64,000 bases of DNA, taken from positions 37,491 to 101,490 of the forward strand of contig NZ_RBAH01000030.1 of the NCBI RefSeq assembly GCF_003626695.1, read 5' to 3'. The DNA is from Paenibacillus ginsengarvi (GTDB lineage: Bacteria > Bacillota > Bacilli > Paenibacillales > NBRC-103111). This document shows positions 33,203 through 42,013 of this stretch, one piece after another. Numbering within the stretch: the stretch's first letter is position 1; the number at the start of each line of letters is the position of its first letter. A program made the position numbers and the translations under genes. Below the pieces are notes generated by a model. That model was not told the DNA's origin. It worked only from the letters and a program-made list of their open reading frames with translations, and did no database searches.

Positions 33203-35431
33203 ATGGCAGGCCAAGGAATGAACCGCAGACAGATGCTCGCCGCGCTTGGAGTTGCGGGAGCCGCCTCGATCGGTATGATGTATGGACAAGAGGCGGTATC
33301 CCAGGCTTCCGTAATTGGAAGCGTTTACTCCAATCCGGATAACCCGAATGCGCCGAAGACGGTACGTTGCTTCGACGACGTGACCTGTTTGCTCGGATTC
33401 GCGGGGGAATATGCGGGGCAGCAAGTTTCCTTGAAAGGATACCGCCCCGGCACCGATATCGGCGGTGGCTTGCTGGTCTGGGACCCGGCCAGGCCGAAGT
33501 CGGCTCACAACGGCGGTACGATTATCAGCCCGACGGCGGCATGGGACGGTACGGCAGCCGGCTTGCCCTCGTTCTTCAGCGGAGGCGGGGAGACGAATCC
33601 GAGCGGCAGCGGGTGCTGGGTGCGGCTGAAGGAGCGCGATAACGAGTTTTCTCCGGAAAGCTTCGGCGCCAGCGGGACCGGCAACGAACAGAGTATGGTT
33701 CAAGCCGTACTCGACGCGGCCAAAGTCTGGTCTGTTCAGCACGGAGGGAAACGGCCGGTCATCCGCTTTGCGGGTATCTACACCGTAAACGGCGTTCTCG
33801 TATACGACGGCTTCGTCCTGCTCGGCCCGGGCGGCTTGAAGCGCGACGATGGCATCATTCCGAGCTCTTCGATCGTCTCCAGCAGCGTCATATTCGGAAA
33901 CGGCATCAAGGATATCGACATATTCGAGTTGTATGTGGACGGTAACGACCGCATGCAAGGGGTGATGAGCGATCCCGTTTACCGGCAGGGCAACAATGCT
34001 GGAGCACTTGGCTACCAGAACATTTATATCATCGGCAAGTTTACGAATGCCGACCGCGATATGGGCACGATCCGCATCCAGAACTGCCGGCTCGTAAACT
34101 CTCCCGGTAACGGCATCGTCGTGAACAACCACAGCCAGGCGTCGATTACCGGCAACCATATCGAGCGCTGCGGCAAAAACGGCGTATATTTGGCGCAGAC
34201 GCACGGCTTCAACACAACGGTGAGCGGCAACTACATTCGCGAATGCGGCTTCGTGTACGGCGGTGGCATCGGCATCGCGCACGCCCATGTGAACGCCAGC
34301 GGCAATGTGATCGTAAGCTGCTACGAGTACGGCATTCTCATCAGCTCGACGGGAGTCGGCGCCAGATGGAATACGGACATCACCGTATCGTCCAACAACA
34401 TTAGAGGGGTCAAGAGACAGCTTCTGGACAATAGCGGCGATCCGGAATCGTTCAAGGCGAGCTCGCTCGGAGTCGGAATCGGTTACACGCAAGTATTTGT
34501 GACCCGTGCGAGCACCCGCCTGAACGTCGCGATCACAGGCAACAGCATTCAAGGCGCGGAGGGGAGCGGTATCGCCTGCCTCGGAGCCTCTTATGTCGCA
34601 GGTTTTCTGCCCTACGGCATTGTTATATCTGCCAACTCCGTCATGCTGTGTGGCAGCGCGGGGCTGAATGTGCGGTATGTGCGGGGGCTGGTCTGCACCG
34701 GTAATATGGCGACGGCGAACGGCTTTGCGGACCTCTATATCGATGAAGTATCCGGATCGGTCGCGAGCAATACGGTCGTATGCAAATACCCGGTTGCCGA
34801 TCGGGTCACGCTGGGCGGTATCAAATACGAGGCGAAGAAGCGGCATCTGTCCGCCGCCGACACGAAGCCGGGCGTAAACGCGGACTGCTGGACGGTCGTG
34901 CAAACGAGCGAAACGCTCCCCGAGTGGCATGAGGATGAAGTGTACGCGCCGGTACTCGCTCCTTCTACCTATGGCATCTACTCCATCTACCGTCCGGGCG
35001 GAACCGCGGTAAGCGGGAAAAGGAGCGATCTGCTGCTCGACCTGAATCACGTGGAAGGCGTAGACAATTCGAACCGGCTGTCGAACGTCAATCTCGTTCG
35101 GAAACTTGTGGGTGGAACGGCGCCGACGGGACTGCCGGTAAGGGCTGGAGACAAAATCTACTACGACGCGCCAGTGTCGGGAAGCAGTGAGGGGCGGATT
35201 TGCCTGTTCAAAGGCGTAGATACTCCCGCAGCGGCGTGGGGCGGCGGGCAAACCGTGGCGATCGGCGAACGCCGCACGAACGCGGGCAAGCTGTACGAAG
35301 CGGTACAGGCCGGAACGACCGGCACAACCGCACCGGTCCATACGAGCGGGAATGTGTCCGACGGGGCGGTCGTCTGGAGCTTCGTCGATACTGTCGCCAT
35401 ATTCGAGGAGTTCGGCCAGATCGGCGTGTAA
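33203..35431 (+). CDS. Tat-exported right-handed beta-helix protein (742 aa)
   Basis: The protein begins MAGQGMNRRQMLAALGVAG, a twin-arginine signal nearly identical to that of the protein at 5210. ATG 33203 is used because AGGAGG ends seven bases upstream. ATG 33197 would be too close to it. The central region (about 150-540) has parallel beta-helix coils (NGIVVNNHSQASITGNHIE, NGVYLAQTHGFNTTVSGN). The C-terminal 200 residues are different, with a beta-rich appended domain ending in a possible carbohydrate-binding motif (RRTNAGKLYEAVQAGTTG). It is probably a polysaccharide lyase or hydrolase. It lies in an operon with a binding lipoprotein and ends in a strong terminator. Confidence 0.87.
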   Translation: MAGQGMNRRQMLAALGVAGAASIGMMYGQEAVSQASVIGSVYSNPDNPNAPKTVRCFDDVTCLLGFAGEYAGQQVSLKGYRPGTDIGGGLLVWDPARPKSAHNGGTIISPTAAWDGTAAGLPSFFSGGGETNPSGSGCWVRLKERDNEFSPESFGASGTGNEQSMVQAVLDAAKVWSVQHGGKRPVIRFAGIYTVNGVLVYDGFVLLGPGGLKRDDGIIPSSSIVSSSVIFGNGIKDIDIFELYVDGNDRMQGVMSDPVYRQGNNAGALGYQNIYIIGKFTNADRDMGTIRIQNCRLVNSPGNGIVVNNHSQASITGNHIERCGKNGVYLAQTHGFNTTVSGNYIRECGFVYGGGIGIAHAHVNASGNVIVSCYEYGILISSTGVGARWNTDITVSSNNIRGVKRQLLDNSGDPESFKASSLGVGIGYTQVFVTRASTRLNVAITGNSIQGAEGSGIACLGASYVAGFLPYGIVISANSVMLCGSAGLNVRYVRGLVCTGNMATANGFADLYIDEVSGSVASNTVVCKYPVADRVTLGGIKYEAKKRHLSAADTKPGVNADCWTVVQTSETLPEWHEDEVYAPVLAPSTYGIYSIYRPGGTAVSGKRSDLLLDLNHVEGVDNSNRLSNVNLVRKLVGGTAPTGLPVRAGDKIYYDAPVSGSSEGRICLFKGVDTPAAAWGGGQTVAIGERRTNAGKLYEAVQAGTTGTTAPVHTSGNVSDGAVVWSFVDTVAIFEEFGQIGV

Positions 35432-35460
35432 CGCGGCGCGGCGCAGGTGGTTTCATCGAA

Positions 35461-35498
35461 AAATGTTCTTGTCCTGTTTCAGGGCAAGAGCATTTTTT
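35461..35498 (+). terminator. Rho-independent terminator of the binding protein/beta-helix operon
   Basis: A stem of about 15 pairs joins 35461-35475 with 35481-35495 (arms near ATGTTCTTGTCCT and AGGGCAAGAGCAT, with G-U pairs), followed by a T run. Confidence 0.85.
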
Positions 35499-35655
35499 GT
35501 TGTGTCAAAGACCGACTTGGCCGTTGTTTCGCTCTTTCGCAAGGCGGCGGCCATCCGGTGGACGTTATCGTAAAAATGGATAAGAACGTGTTAAAAACCG
35601 TCATATCGGAGAAGCGTCTATTCGCGCTATTCTCATCTCAGGAGGGACAAAAGAG

Positions 35656-36984
35656 ATGAAACTTATGGATGAAACAGACAAAAAGCAAGCCGGAGCGGAT
35701 AACGCGCTACCGAAGATGAAACCGCTACGCGCCGTCATCATCGGCGCCGGGCACCGCAGTATGCTGTACGCTTCGTATTCGCAATCCCATACCGATGAAC
35801 TGTTAATCGTCGGTGTAGTCGAGCCGGACGACGTGCGGCGGCAGATCGTGATCGACACGTACAAACTCCCGCCGGAGCACGCCTATGCGTCGATCGAACA
35901 GCTCGTAGCCGGTCCGCGTCTGGCCGACATTGCCTTCAACGGCACGATGGATCATCTGCATGTGCAGACGACGCTGCCGCTGCTGGAAGCCGGCTACGAC
36001 GTCCTGCTGGAGAAGCCGATCGGCGTATCCGAGCAGGAGGTACGCGAGCTGCTGGAGGCGGCGAACCGTCTGGAGCGCAAGGTGATGATCTGCCACGAAT
36101 TGCGGTATGCCCCGTTTTATGCGGCCATTCGCGAACGGCTGCTCAAGGGGACGATCGGACAGGTCATCAACATGCAATTTGCCGAAAATGTAAGCTACCA
36201 CCATATTGCGAGCGCTTACGTACGCGGCAAATGGAACAGCGCGAAACACGGCGGCTCCTCGATGCTGATGGCCAAATGTTGCCACGACCTGGATTTGATG
36301 GTATGGATGAAGGCGGGCATTCAGCCGAAGCGCGTCTCGAGCATGGGGGGAAGGATGTATTTTCGCGAGGAGCAAAAGCCCGAAGGAGCGGGAACCCGCT
36401 GCCTGCTCGATTGTCCGCACGTCGACAGCTGCTCCTATTCCGCCAAAGAGATGTACCTGGAGCGAAACTTGTGGGGCGCGTACGTGTGGCACGGGATCGA
36501 GCATGTGAGCATGAATCCGACCCGGGAGCAGAAGCTGGAGTCGCTGCGAACGGACAATCCGTACGGGCGCTGCGTATGGGTCAGCGATAACGATGTGGTC
36601 GATCATCAGGCCGTAGTCGTCGAATTTGCCGACGGCTGCACGGGTACGTTCAGCTTAAACGGCAATACGGCCAAGCCGTGCCGCCGGCTGCATCTCGTTG
36701 GCACGCTCGGCGAAATCGAAGGGAATCTGGAGGACGGCAGCTTCACGATCCGGCATTTCGAATTGTCTGCGCCGCACGGCTACCGGGAAGAGCAGGTTCA
36801 AGTCGATGTGACGGACAATATGCACGGCGGCGGCGATATGCGGCTTGTGAGCGACTTTTTACGCGTCATCCGGGGGGAGCAGCCGTCCATTTCCACGACG
36901 ACGCTTGCCGACTCGGTAAACGGTCATTTCGTCGGGTTTGCGGCGGATCGATCGCGTACGGAGCAGAAGTGGGTTCATTTGTAG
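35656..36984 (+). CDS. Gfo/Idh/MocA-family oxidoreductase
   Basis: This 442-residue NAD(P)-dependent sugar or sugar-acid oxidoreductase has the Rossmann motif VIIGAGHRSMLYAS at about 27-40, the family EKP motif (VLLEKPIGVSEQEV) near 117-130 and an HELRYAP motif near 152. A putative catalytic His lies in KCCHDLDLMVWM near 213. A Cys-containing insert (CLLDCPHVDSC) near 250 is seen in one subgroup of the family. CAGGAGGGA precedes the ATG. The binding-protein gene begins 43 bases after the stop. In this context it likely acts on a monosaccharide released from imported oligosaccharides, but the substrate is not known. Confidence 0.9.
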   Translation: MKLMDETDKKQAGADNALPKMKPLRAVIIGAGHRSMLYASYSQSHTDELLIVGVVEPDDVRRQIVIDTYKLPPEHAYASIEQLVAGPRLADIAFNGTMDHLHVQTTLPLLEAGYDVLLEKPIGVSEQEVRELLEAANRLERKVMICHELRYAPFYAAIRERLLKGTIGQVINMQFAENVSYHHIASAYVRGKWNSAKHGGSSMLMAKCCHDLDLMVWMKAGIQPKRVSSMGGRMYFREEQKPEGAGTRCLLDCPHVDSCSYSAKEMYLERNLWGAYVWHGIEHVSMNPTREQKLESLRTDNPYGRCVWVSDNDVVDHQAVVVEFADGCTGTFSLNGNTAKPCRRLHLVGTLGEIEGNLEDGSFTIRHFELSAPHGYREEQVQVDVTDNMHGGGDMRLVSDFLRVIRGEQPSISTTTLADSVNGHFVGFAADRSRTEQKWVHL

Positions 36985-37027
36985 AAGCGGGAGGCCCGGT
37001 TTCGAACATAACAAGGGGGAACGAAAG

Positions 37028-38350
37028 ATGAGACTTTGGAAAAAAACAATGTTATTCGGGTTATGTTTGCCGGTTCTGGCTTTATCCGCCTGCTCGTCCG
37101 GTTCCGGCACAGGGGGAGACCAAGGGGACAAAACCCCGACGACAGCGCCAAAACAAATCAGCAACGATCCTGTAACGCTGACGATTTACTACTACGGCGG
37201 CGATTTGACCGACGAAGAGTTCCAGACGTATTTCGTCAAGCCGGTCGGAGCGAAGTACCCTCATCTGACGCTGAAGCTCGTGCGCAACGCCCCCGGCACG
37301 AAGCTGGAAGATCTGGTGGCCAGCGGGGCGACGCCGGATCTGATCTACTCGCCGAAGGGGTATATGGAAGACTTCATCGGTCTTAGCATCGTGCAGGATT
37401 TGGACAGCTTCGTGCGCGAGCAGAAGATGGATCTGAGCCGGTTCGAGCCGGTTACGATCGACAGTCTGAAGTCTTATGCGCCGAAATACAATATGATTGC
37501 GCTTCCGTTCTCGTACAACAACTCCGCGCTGTTTTACAACAAGGATATATTCGATAAATTCGGCGTGCCATATCCTGTCGATAAAATGACATGGGACGAG
37601 GTGATCGAGCTCGGCAAACGGATCTCCCGCAAAGACGGGGATACGTTCTATAAAGCGATGTATCCGTCGCAGATTACCCAGTTCGCCTCGCAGTTTGCCG
37701 TTCCCTATACCGATCCGAAGACGGGAGCGCCAACGCTGGAACGCGACGATTGGAAGAAGGCGGCGACGTACTTCAAGCGGATCTACGATTTGCCGGAAAA
37801 TCGCGGGACGAAGCTGAACAACTTTTTCGTCGAACGGGACGTGGCGATGTATGCGGGCGTAACGACATATACATTCGGTCAAGTCAAGGAGCTGATGGGC
37901 AAAGGCACGCCGCTGGGCTGGGATATGGTCTCGTATCCGAACTTCCCGGAAACGAAAGGCCAATCGATGGCGCTGGATTCCCTTGTGCTGTTGATGACCT
38001 CGACCAGCAAGTACAAGGACCAGGTGTTCCGCGTGATGGACGTCGTCACAAGCAACGACAGCCAGCTCGCGCTCAGCAAAGTCGGACGGATGCCTGCGCT
38101 GAAGGACCCGCAGCTCAAAGCGGCGTTCGGCAGCGACAATCCGGCGCTGCAGGGCAAAAACGTGAAGTCGCTGTTCCTCAATACGCCTCCGGTCCAGAAC
38201 CTGGGCCAATACGATCTTGAGGTATTGCGGTTGCTGAATACGCTCCAGCCGAAGCTGATCAATGACGAGGAAGACGTGAATACGTTTTTGCGGAATGCAA
38301 GCGAGCAGGCCAAGCTGAAGATCGAAGAGAAAAAAGCGGCAAGCCGCTAA
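37028..38350 (+). CDS. Extracellular solute-binding lipoprotein (family 1 type, 440 aa)
   Basis: This sugar-type binding lipoprotein has its lipobox ending LSA before Cys22. The family blocks are DEEFQTYFVKPVGAKYPHLT near residue 65 and FDKFGVPYPVDKMTWDEVIE near 175, and the C-terminal helix reads DVNTFLRNASEQAKLKI. ATG 37028 is chosen because AAGGGGGA precedes it. An in-frame upstream ATG lies within the oxidoreductase gene. It follows the oxidoreductase by 43 bases and precedes an AraC gene by 120 bases, all on the same strand. No permease is adjacent. Confidence 0.9.
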   Translation: MRLWKKTMLFGLCLPVLALSACSSGSGTGGDQGDKTPTTAPKQISNDPVTLTIYYYGGDLTDEEFQTYFVKPVGAKYPHLTLKLVRNAPGTKLEDLVASGATPDLIYSPKGYMEDFIGLSIVQDLDSFVREQKMDLSRFEPVTIDSLKSYAPKYNMIALPFSYNNSALFYNKDIFDKFGVPYPVDKMTWDEVIELGKRISRKDGDTFYKAMYPSQITQFASQFAVPYTDPKTGAPTLERDDWKKAATYFKRIYDLPENRGTKLNNFFVERDVAMYAGVTTYTFGQVKELMGKGTPLGWDMVSYPNFPETKGQSMALDSLVLLMTSTSKYKDQVFRVMDVVTSNDSQLALSKVGRMPALKDPQLKAAFGSDNPALQGKNVKSLFLNTPPVQNLGQYDLEVLRLLNTLQPKLINDEEDVNTFLRNASEQAKLKIEEKKAASR

Positions 38351-38470
38351 AACGAGCCGTATCCTTTTGCCCGCTCCTGTGATACAGTGAAATGACATCA
38401 TAGGTGCTGCGCGAACGTTGTCTGCGATTGAGGCATCGCGCGTGCGCACAGCGGGAAGGAGCAGAATCGA

Positions 38471-39346
38471 GTGATTCATGTGAACGAGCATGTGGAGCCG
38501 ATCCACTACCAGAGCACCTTGCTGGCCATCAAAATGATCGAAGTGAAGAACGACTGGGAGCTCGGCCTGCTCCGGTGGCATTATCATAAGGAGCTGGAGT
38601 TCATCTTCGTCAAAAAGGGCTGCGTCGATTTTCATACGGTCGATCGATGTTACCGGCTGCATAAGGGCGATGTGCTTCTGATCGGCTCCAACCAGCTTCA
38701 CGCCAACCAAAGAGTCGACTGCGCGGAAGCGGTATATCTCGTTATGCATGTTATGCTCCAGCCTTATTTCGAACCTGCGATCACCCCGTATTACCATTAT
38801 TTTTCCGAGCACCATCGCCCTTTGAGCGAGCTGAACGTCATCTTCCGGGAACGGAAGGACGTAAGGCGCCGGGTCGGGCAGATGATGCGGCATATTTTCA
38901 AAGAAACACAAGCCCAGGCGGACGGTTTTGAAATCGCTGTCAGCTTGCATATGAAACAAATTTTGCTTGATTTGTACCGCAGCGATGCGCAGCGCGCCGA
39001 CGTTCGCAAAGGTCCGGATCTGTACGAGCTTCAGCCTGTCCTTCAATATGTCGATCAGCAGCTGTCAGGCAAAATCGATATGAAAGAGGCTTGCAAGCTG
39101 CTAAGCATGAGCTACAGTTACTTCTCGAAGCATTTCAAGGAAGTCATGGGGACGTCGTTTATCGAATACGTCAATTTCAGGCGCATTCATATGGCCGAAC
39201 GTCACCTTGCAACGAAATCGGCCAGCGTAAACGAAGTGGCGCGTATGGTCGGCTTTGAGAATATTACTCACTTCTACCGGCTGTTCCAGCGGCATAACGG
39301 CTGTACGCCGAGGCAATATGTGATGCGGCTGAAACAGCGAGGATAA
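38471..39346 (+). CDS. AraC-family regulator with N-terminal cupin (291 aa)
   Basis: This is a soluble AraC regulator starting with GTG 38471, preceded by AAGGAG. The cupin half has WHYHKELEFIFVKKGCVDFH and GDVLLIGSNQLHANQ. The DNA-binding half has MKEACKLLSMSYSYFSKHFK and VNEVARMVGFENITHFYRLF. It is the last gene of the oxidoreductase/binding protein/AraC run and probably controls it. Confidence 0.9.
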   Translation: MIHVNEHVEPIHYQSTLLAIKMIEVKNDWELGLLRWHYHKELEFIFVKKGCVDFHTVDRCYRLHKGDVLLIGSNQLHANQRVDCAEAVYLVMHVMLQPYFEPAITPYYHYFSEHHRPLSELNVIFRERKDVRRRVGQMMRHIFKETQAQADGFEIAVSLHMKQILLDLYRSDAQRADVRKGPDLYELQPVLQYVDQQLSGKIDMKEACKLLSMSYSYFSKHFKEVMGTSFIEYVNFRRIHMAERHLATKSASVNEVARMVGFENITHFYRLFQRHNGCTPRQYVMRLKQRG

Positions 39347-39360
39347 TAGGCGCCTTAAGC

Positions 39361-39398
39361 AACGCCCTTGCAAGCCATGAGCCTGCAGGGACGTTTTC
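39361..39398 (+). terminator. Rho-independent terminator of AraC gene
   Basis: AACGCCCTTGCA at 39361-39372 pairs with TGCAGGGACGTT at 39384-39395 with one mismatch, followed by TT. Confidence 0.75.
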
Positions 39399-39509
39399 AT
39401 TGATAAGGAAGGATGACTTGCGTACTGTCGCTTTGCGAAGTATGGTATGATAAAGCGGTGCAATTGTGCCGAATCGATTGCCTATTTCGCAGAAAAGAAT
39501 GTGATCCTA

Positions 39510-40898
39510 GTGTCAGCGACTAAGGCATGGGTACGGGGGCAGGGTCTGCTAGATAAGCATTTATCCGGCGCCTCGATGGATTACCGGAAGGTAATCGCCC
39601 TTTTTTTTCCGTTATTAATCGACCAAGCTTTTATTATCGGACTCAATCTGGTGAATACGGCGATGATCAGCTCGGCGGGAGTAGCGGCGGTCAGCGCCGT
39701 CAGCACCGTCGATTCGCTGAACGTGTTCCTGGTTAATGTATTCGTCGCCGTCGCCACCGGCGGTACGGTTGTTGTCGCGCAGTATAAGGGCAGCGGCCAG
39801 GACAGGATGGTGTCCAAAGCGGCCGGAGCCGGCATCGCTTCCGTCTCGCTGCTTTCGCTCTGTATCGGCTTGCTGGTTATGGGACTGCATAACCCGCTGC
39901 TAACGCTGTTCCTCGGTTCCGCAGCGGAGGAAGTGGCGGCGAATGCGAAGGTGTACCTGATCGGGAGCTGTACGTCGTTTCTCGGCATCGGCATTGTGCA
40001 GGCGGTCAGCGGCGTGATGCGGGGGATCGGGAGGTCGCGGGTGTCGCTTGCGCTTTCCTTAATTATGAACCTCACGTACGTGCTGCTTAATTTTGTCTTC
40101 ATTAATATGCTGGATATGGGCGTGATGGGCATGGCCATCGCCGTGAATGTGGCGCGTTACGGAGCGGCGGCGTGCGCTCTTTATTATGTGCTGCGTATGG
40201 ATGTGTCGCTTCATTTGCGGCTTGTCGAGCTGCTCCATGTCCCATGGGCGATGCTGCGGAAAATAATGGCGATCGGCCTGCCGTTTGCCGCGGAGCAGCT
40301 GTTTTTTAACGGCGGGAAGCTGCTCACTCAGGTATTCATCGTTAGTCTCGGCACGTACGCGATAGCGACCAACGCGATCAGCGGCACGATCGCTCTTGTG
40401 TATCAAATCCCGGCCGTAGCGATGTCGATGACGCTGGTGACGGTAGTGGGACAGTGCATCGGCGGACGAAATATCGACGACGCCCGGAAGTTTATCCGTA
40501 CGTTCCTGTGGCTGGCTTCCTTTTCGTTTATGCTGATGACCGCTATTTTGATGCCGCTGTTTCATCCGCTCGTTCAATTGTTTCATCCGCCTGCGGAGAT
40601 CGTCGACGATATTTTTTGGGTGCTGCTCATCAACGCCATTGCGCAAATTCCGCTCTGGGCGATCAGCTTTATATTGCCTTCGGGACTGAGGGCGGCGGGC
40701 GACTCGCGTTTCACCTCGATATCGTCGATGCTGAGCATGTGGCTGTTCCGCGTCGTGCTGGGATATGTACTCGGCATTACGCTCGGCTTCGGCATCATCG
40801 GCGTATGGATGGCGATGAACTGCGAATGGGGTGTGCGGGGCGCTTTGTTCCTGTGGCGTTTCCGCGGCAAGAAGTGGTACGAACACAAATTGGTTTAA
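39510..40898 (+). CDS. MATE-family multidrug efflux transporter
   Basis: This polytopic inner-membrane antiporter has about 12 transmembrane helices over 462 residues from the chosen GTG start. The N-terminal MatE domain has FFPLLIDQAFIIGLNLVNTA and the Gln-rich pore segment NVFVAVATGGTVVVAQYKGSG. The second domain begins near residue 240 (IGLPFAAEQLFFNGGKLL). Start choice is uncertain: GTG 39510 keeps a short basic leader and ATG 39576 (MDYRKV) is the alternative. An ATG at 39447 overlaps a likely -10 box (TATGAT at 39446). Substrates may be cationic drugs or metabolites. Confidence 0.88.
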   Translation: MSATKAWVRGQGLLDKHLSGASMDYRKVIALFFPLLIDQAFIIGLNLVNTAMISSAGVAAVSAVSTVDSLNVFLVNVFVAVATGGTVVVAQYKGSGQDRMVSKAAGAGIASVSLLSLCIGLLVMGLHNPLLTLFLGSAAEEVAANAKVYLIGSCTSFLGIGIVQAVSGVMRGIGRSRVSLALSLIMNLTYVLLNFVFINMLDMGVMGMAIAVNVARYGAAACALYYVLRMDVSLHLRLVELLHVPWAMLRKIMAIGLPFAAEQLFFNGGKLLTQVFIVSLGTYAIATNAISGTIALVYQIPAVAMSMTLVTVVGQCIGGRNIDDARKFIRTFLWLASFSFMLMTAILMPLFHPLVQLFHPPAEIVDDIFWVLLINAIAQIPLWAISFILPSGLRAAGDSRFTSISSMLSMWLFRVVLGYVLGITLGFGIIGVWMAMNCEWGVRGALFLWRFRGKKWYEHKLV

Positions 40899-40928
40899 CC
40901 CCGGTACGCCAGGGAAAAAAAGTATCGG

Positions 40929-40954
40929 GCCGTCGATTCCGTCGACGGCTTTTT
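40929..40954 (+). terminator. Rho-independent terminator of the MATE gene
   Basis: GCCGTCGA at 40929-40936 pairs perfectly with TCGACGGC at 40942-40949 around a five-base loop, followed by five T. Confidence 0.88.
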
Positions 40955-41095
40955 GCCGTTTCATTCGATTGGCCGTCCGTTTGTTATTCCAGTTGGGGTT
41001 GTCTTGCTCCGCTCCTTCGATCCCCTATCGCGCTTGCCTTGCTTACCGGACGCGATGCTTTACAAATAGCGGTCGCTATGATAAGTTGAATTTAT

Positions 41096-41135
41096 AGTTT
41101 CGTTTGATAAAATTAAGTTTCATTAGATGAAATTA
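41096..41135 (+). promoter_or_regulatory. Tandem 20-bp direct repeat, each copy palindromic
   Basis: AGTTTCGTTTGATAAAATTA and the directly following copy at 41116-41135 (AGTTTCATTAGATGAAATTA) agree at 17 of 20 positions. The second contains the inverted repeat TTTCAT-TAG-ATGAAA. The pair ends just before the Shine-Dalgarno of the methyltransferase gene, where a bound repressor would block transcription. It looks like a double operator. No regulator gene lies beside it. Confidence 0.55.
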
Positions 41136-41151
41136 AAAGGAGAGTAGGCAT

Positions 41152-41922
41152 ATGGATATCAAGGAACAAGTGAAAGCTCAGTTTGGAGCGAATGCGGCTA
41201 ACTATGTAGCAAGTCCTCGTCATGCTTCCGGAGGCGATCTGGATGTACTCTCAGAATGGGTGAAGCCGGAGCGGGCGGCGAAGGCGCTTGATATTGCAAC
41301 CGGCGGAGGGCATTGCGCACTTGCTTTGGCATCCGCTGTCGATGAAGTCACTACACTGGATATGACTCCCGAGATGCTCCGGGAAGCGGAGGCGTTTCTT
41401 GCGGCGAAAGGCATCGCAAACGTTCATTATGTGCAGGGCGACGCCGAGCAACTGCCGTTCGGCGACGAGTCGTTCGATCTGGTCGCTTGCCGCATCGCGG
41501 CGCATCATTTTCCCGATCCGGACCGGTTCGTGCAGGAAGCGACGCGGGTGCTGAAAAGCGGCGGATGCTTCATTCTGATGGACAATGTAGCTCCGGAGTC
41601 CGATCGTCTCGATGCGCTCTATAACGATGCGGAGAAACGAAGAGACCCGAGTCACTTCCGGGCATGGAAAAAGTCGGAGTGGGTTCGCCGTACCGAATTA
41701 AGCGGTTTGCGCGTCGAGCAGCTGCAGCAAACGGCGAAAGCGTTCGAATTCGAACCTTGGTGCGCCCGAATGAACGTTTCCGAGCCGGTCAGGCGGCAGC
41801 TCGAAGCCGATATGCTGGGCTGGCCCGAAGAAGTTCGGAGACAACTTCGAGTGCGGGAGGAGAACGGAAGGCTGGTCGGCTTCGAAGGCAGCTTCATGAT
41901 GCTGAAGGCGAGAAAAGTTTGA
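41152..41922 (+). CDS. Class I SAM-dependent methyltransferase, UbiE/Methyltransf_11 type
   Basis: The 256-residue protein has SAM-binding motif I ALDIATGGGHCALALA at about 44-59, motif II with acidic residue (TTLDMTPEML), and VQGDAEQLPFGDESFDLVAC at about 93-112, all typical of small-molecule methyltransferases. AAAGGAGAG precedes the ATG. It stands alone between a terminator and a convergent lipoprotein gene, behind a tandem operator-like repeat. The acceptor is unknown. Confidence 0.9.
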   Translation: MDIKEQVKAQFGANAANYVASPRHASGGDLDVLSEWVKPERAAKALDIATGGGHCALALASAVDEVTTLDMTPEMLREAEAFLAAKGIANVHYVQGDAEQLPFGDESFDLVACRIAAHHFPDPDRFVQEATRVLKSGGCFILMDNVAPESDRLDALYNDAEKRRDPSHFRAWKKSEWVRRTELSGLRVEQLQQTAKAFEFEPWCARMNVSEPVRRQLEADMLGWPEEVRRQLRVREENGRLVGFEGSFMMLKARKV

Positions 41923-42013
41923 TCCGGAGCCCTGTGCATGTGGAATTATGGAGTACAGCGAAGCTCCGTAAAGCGGATTCGCTTGACAGAGCTTCGAATG
42001 GCGTTTGTTCGGG

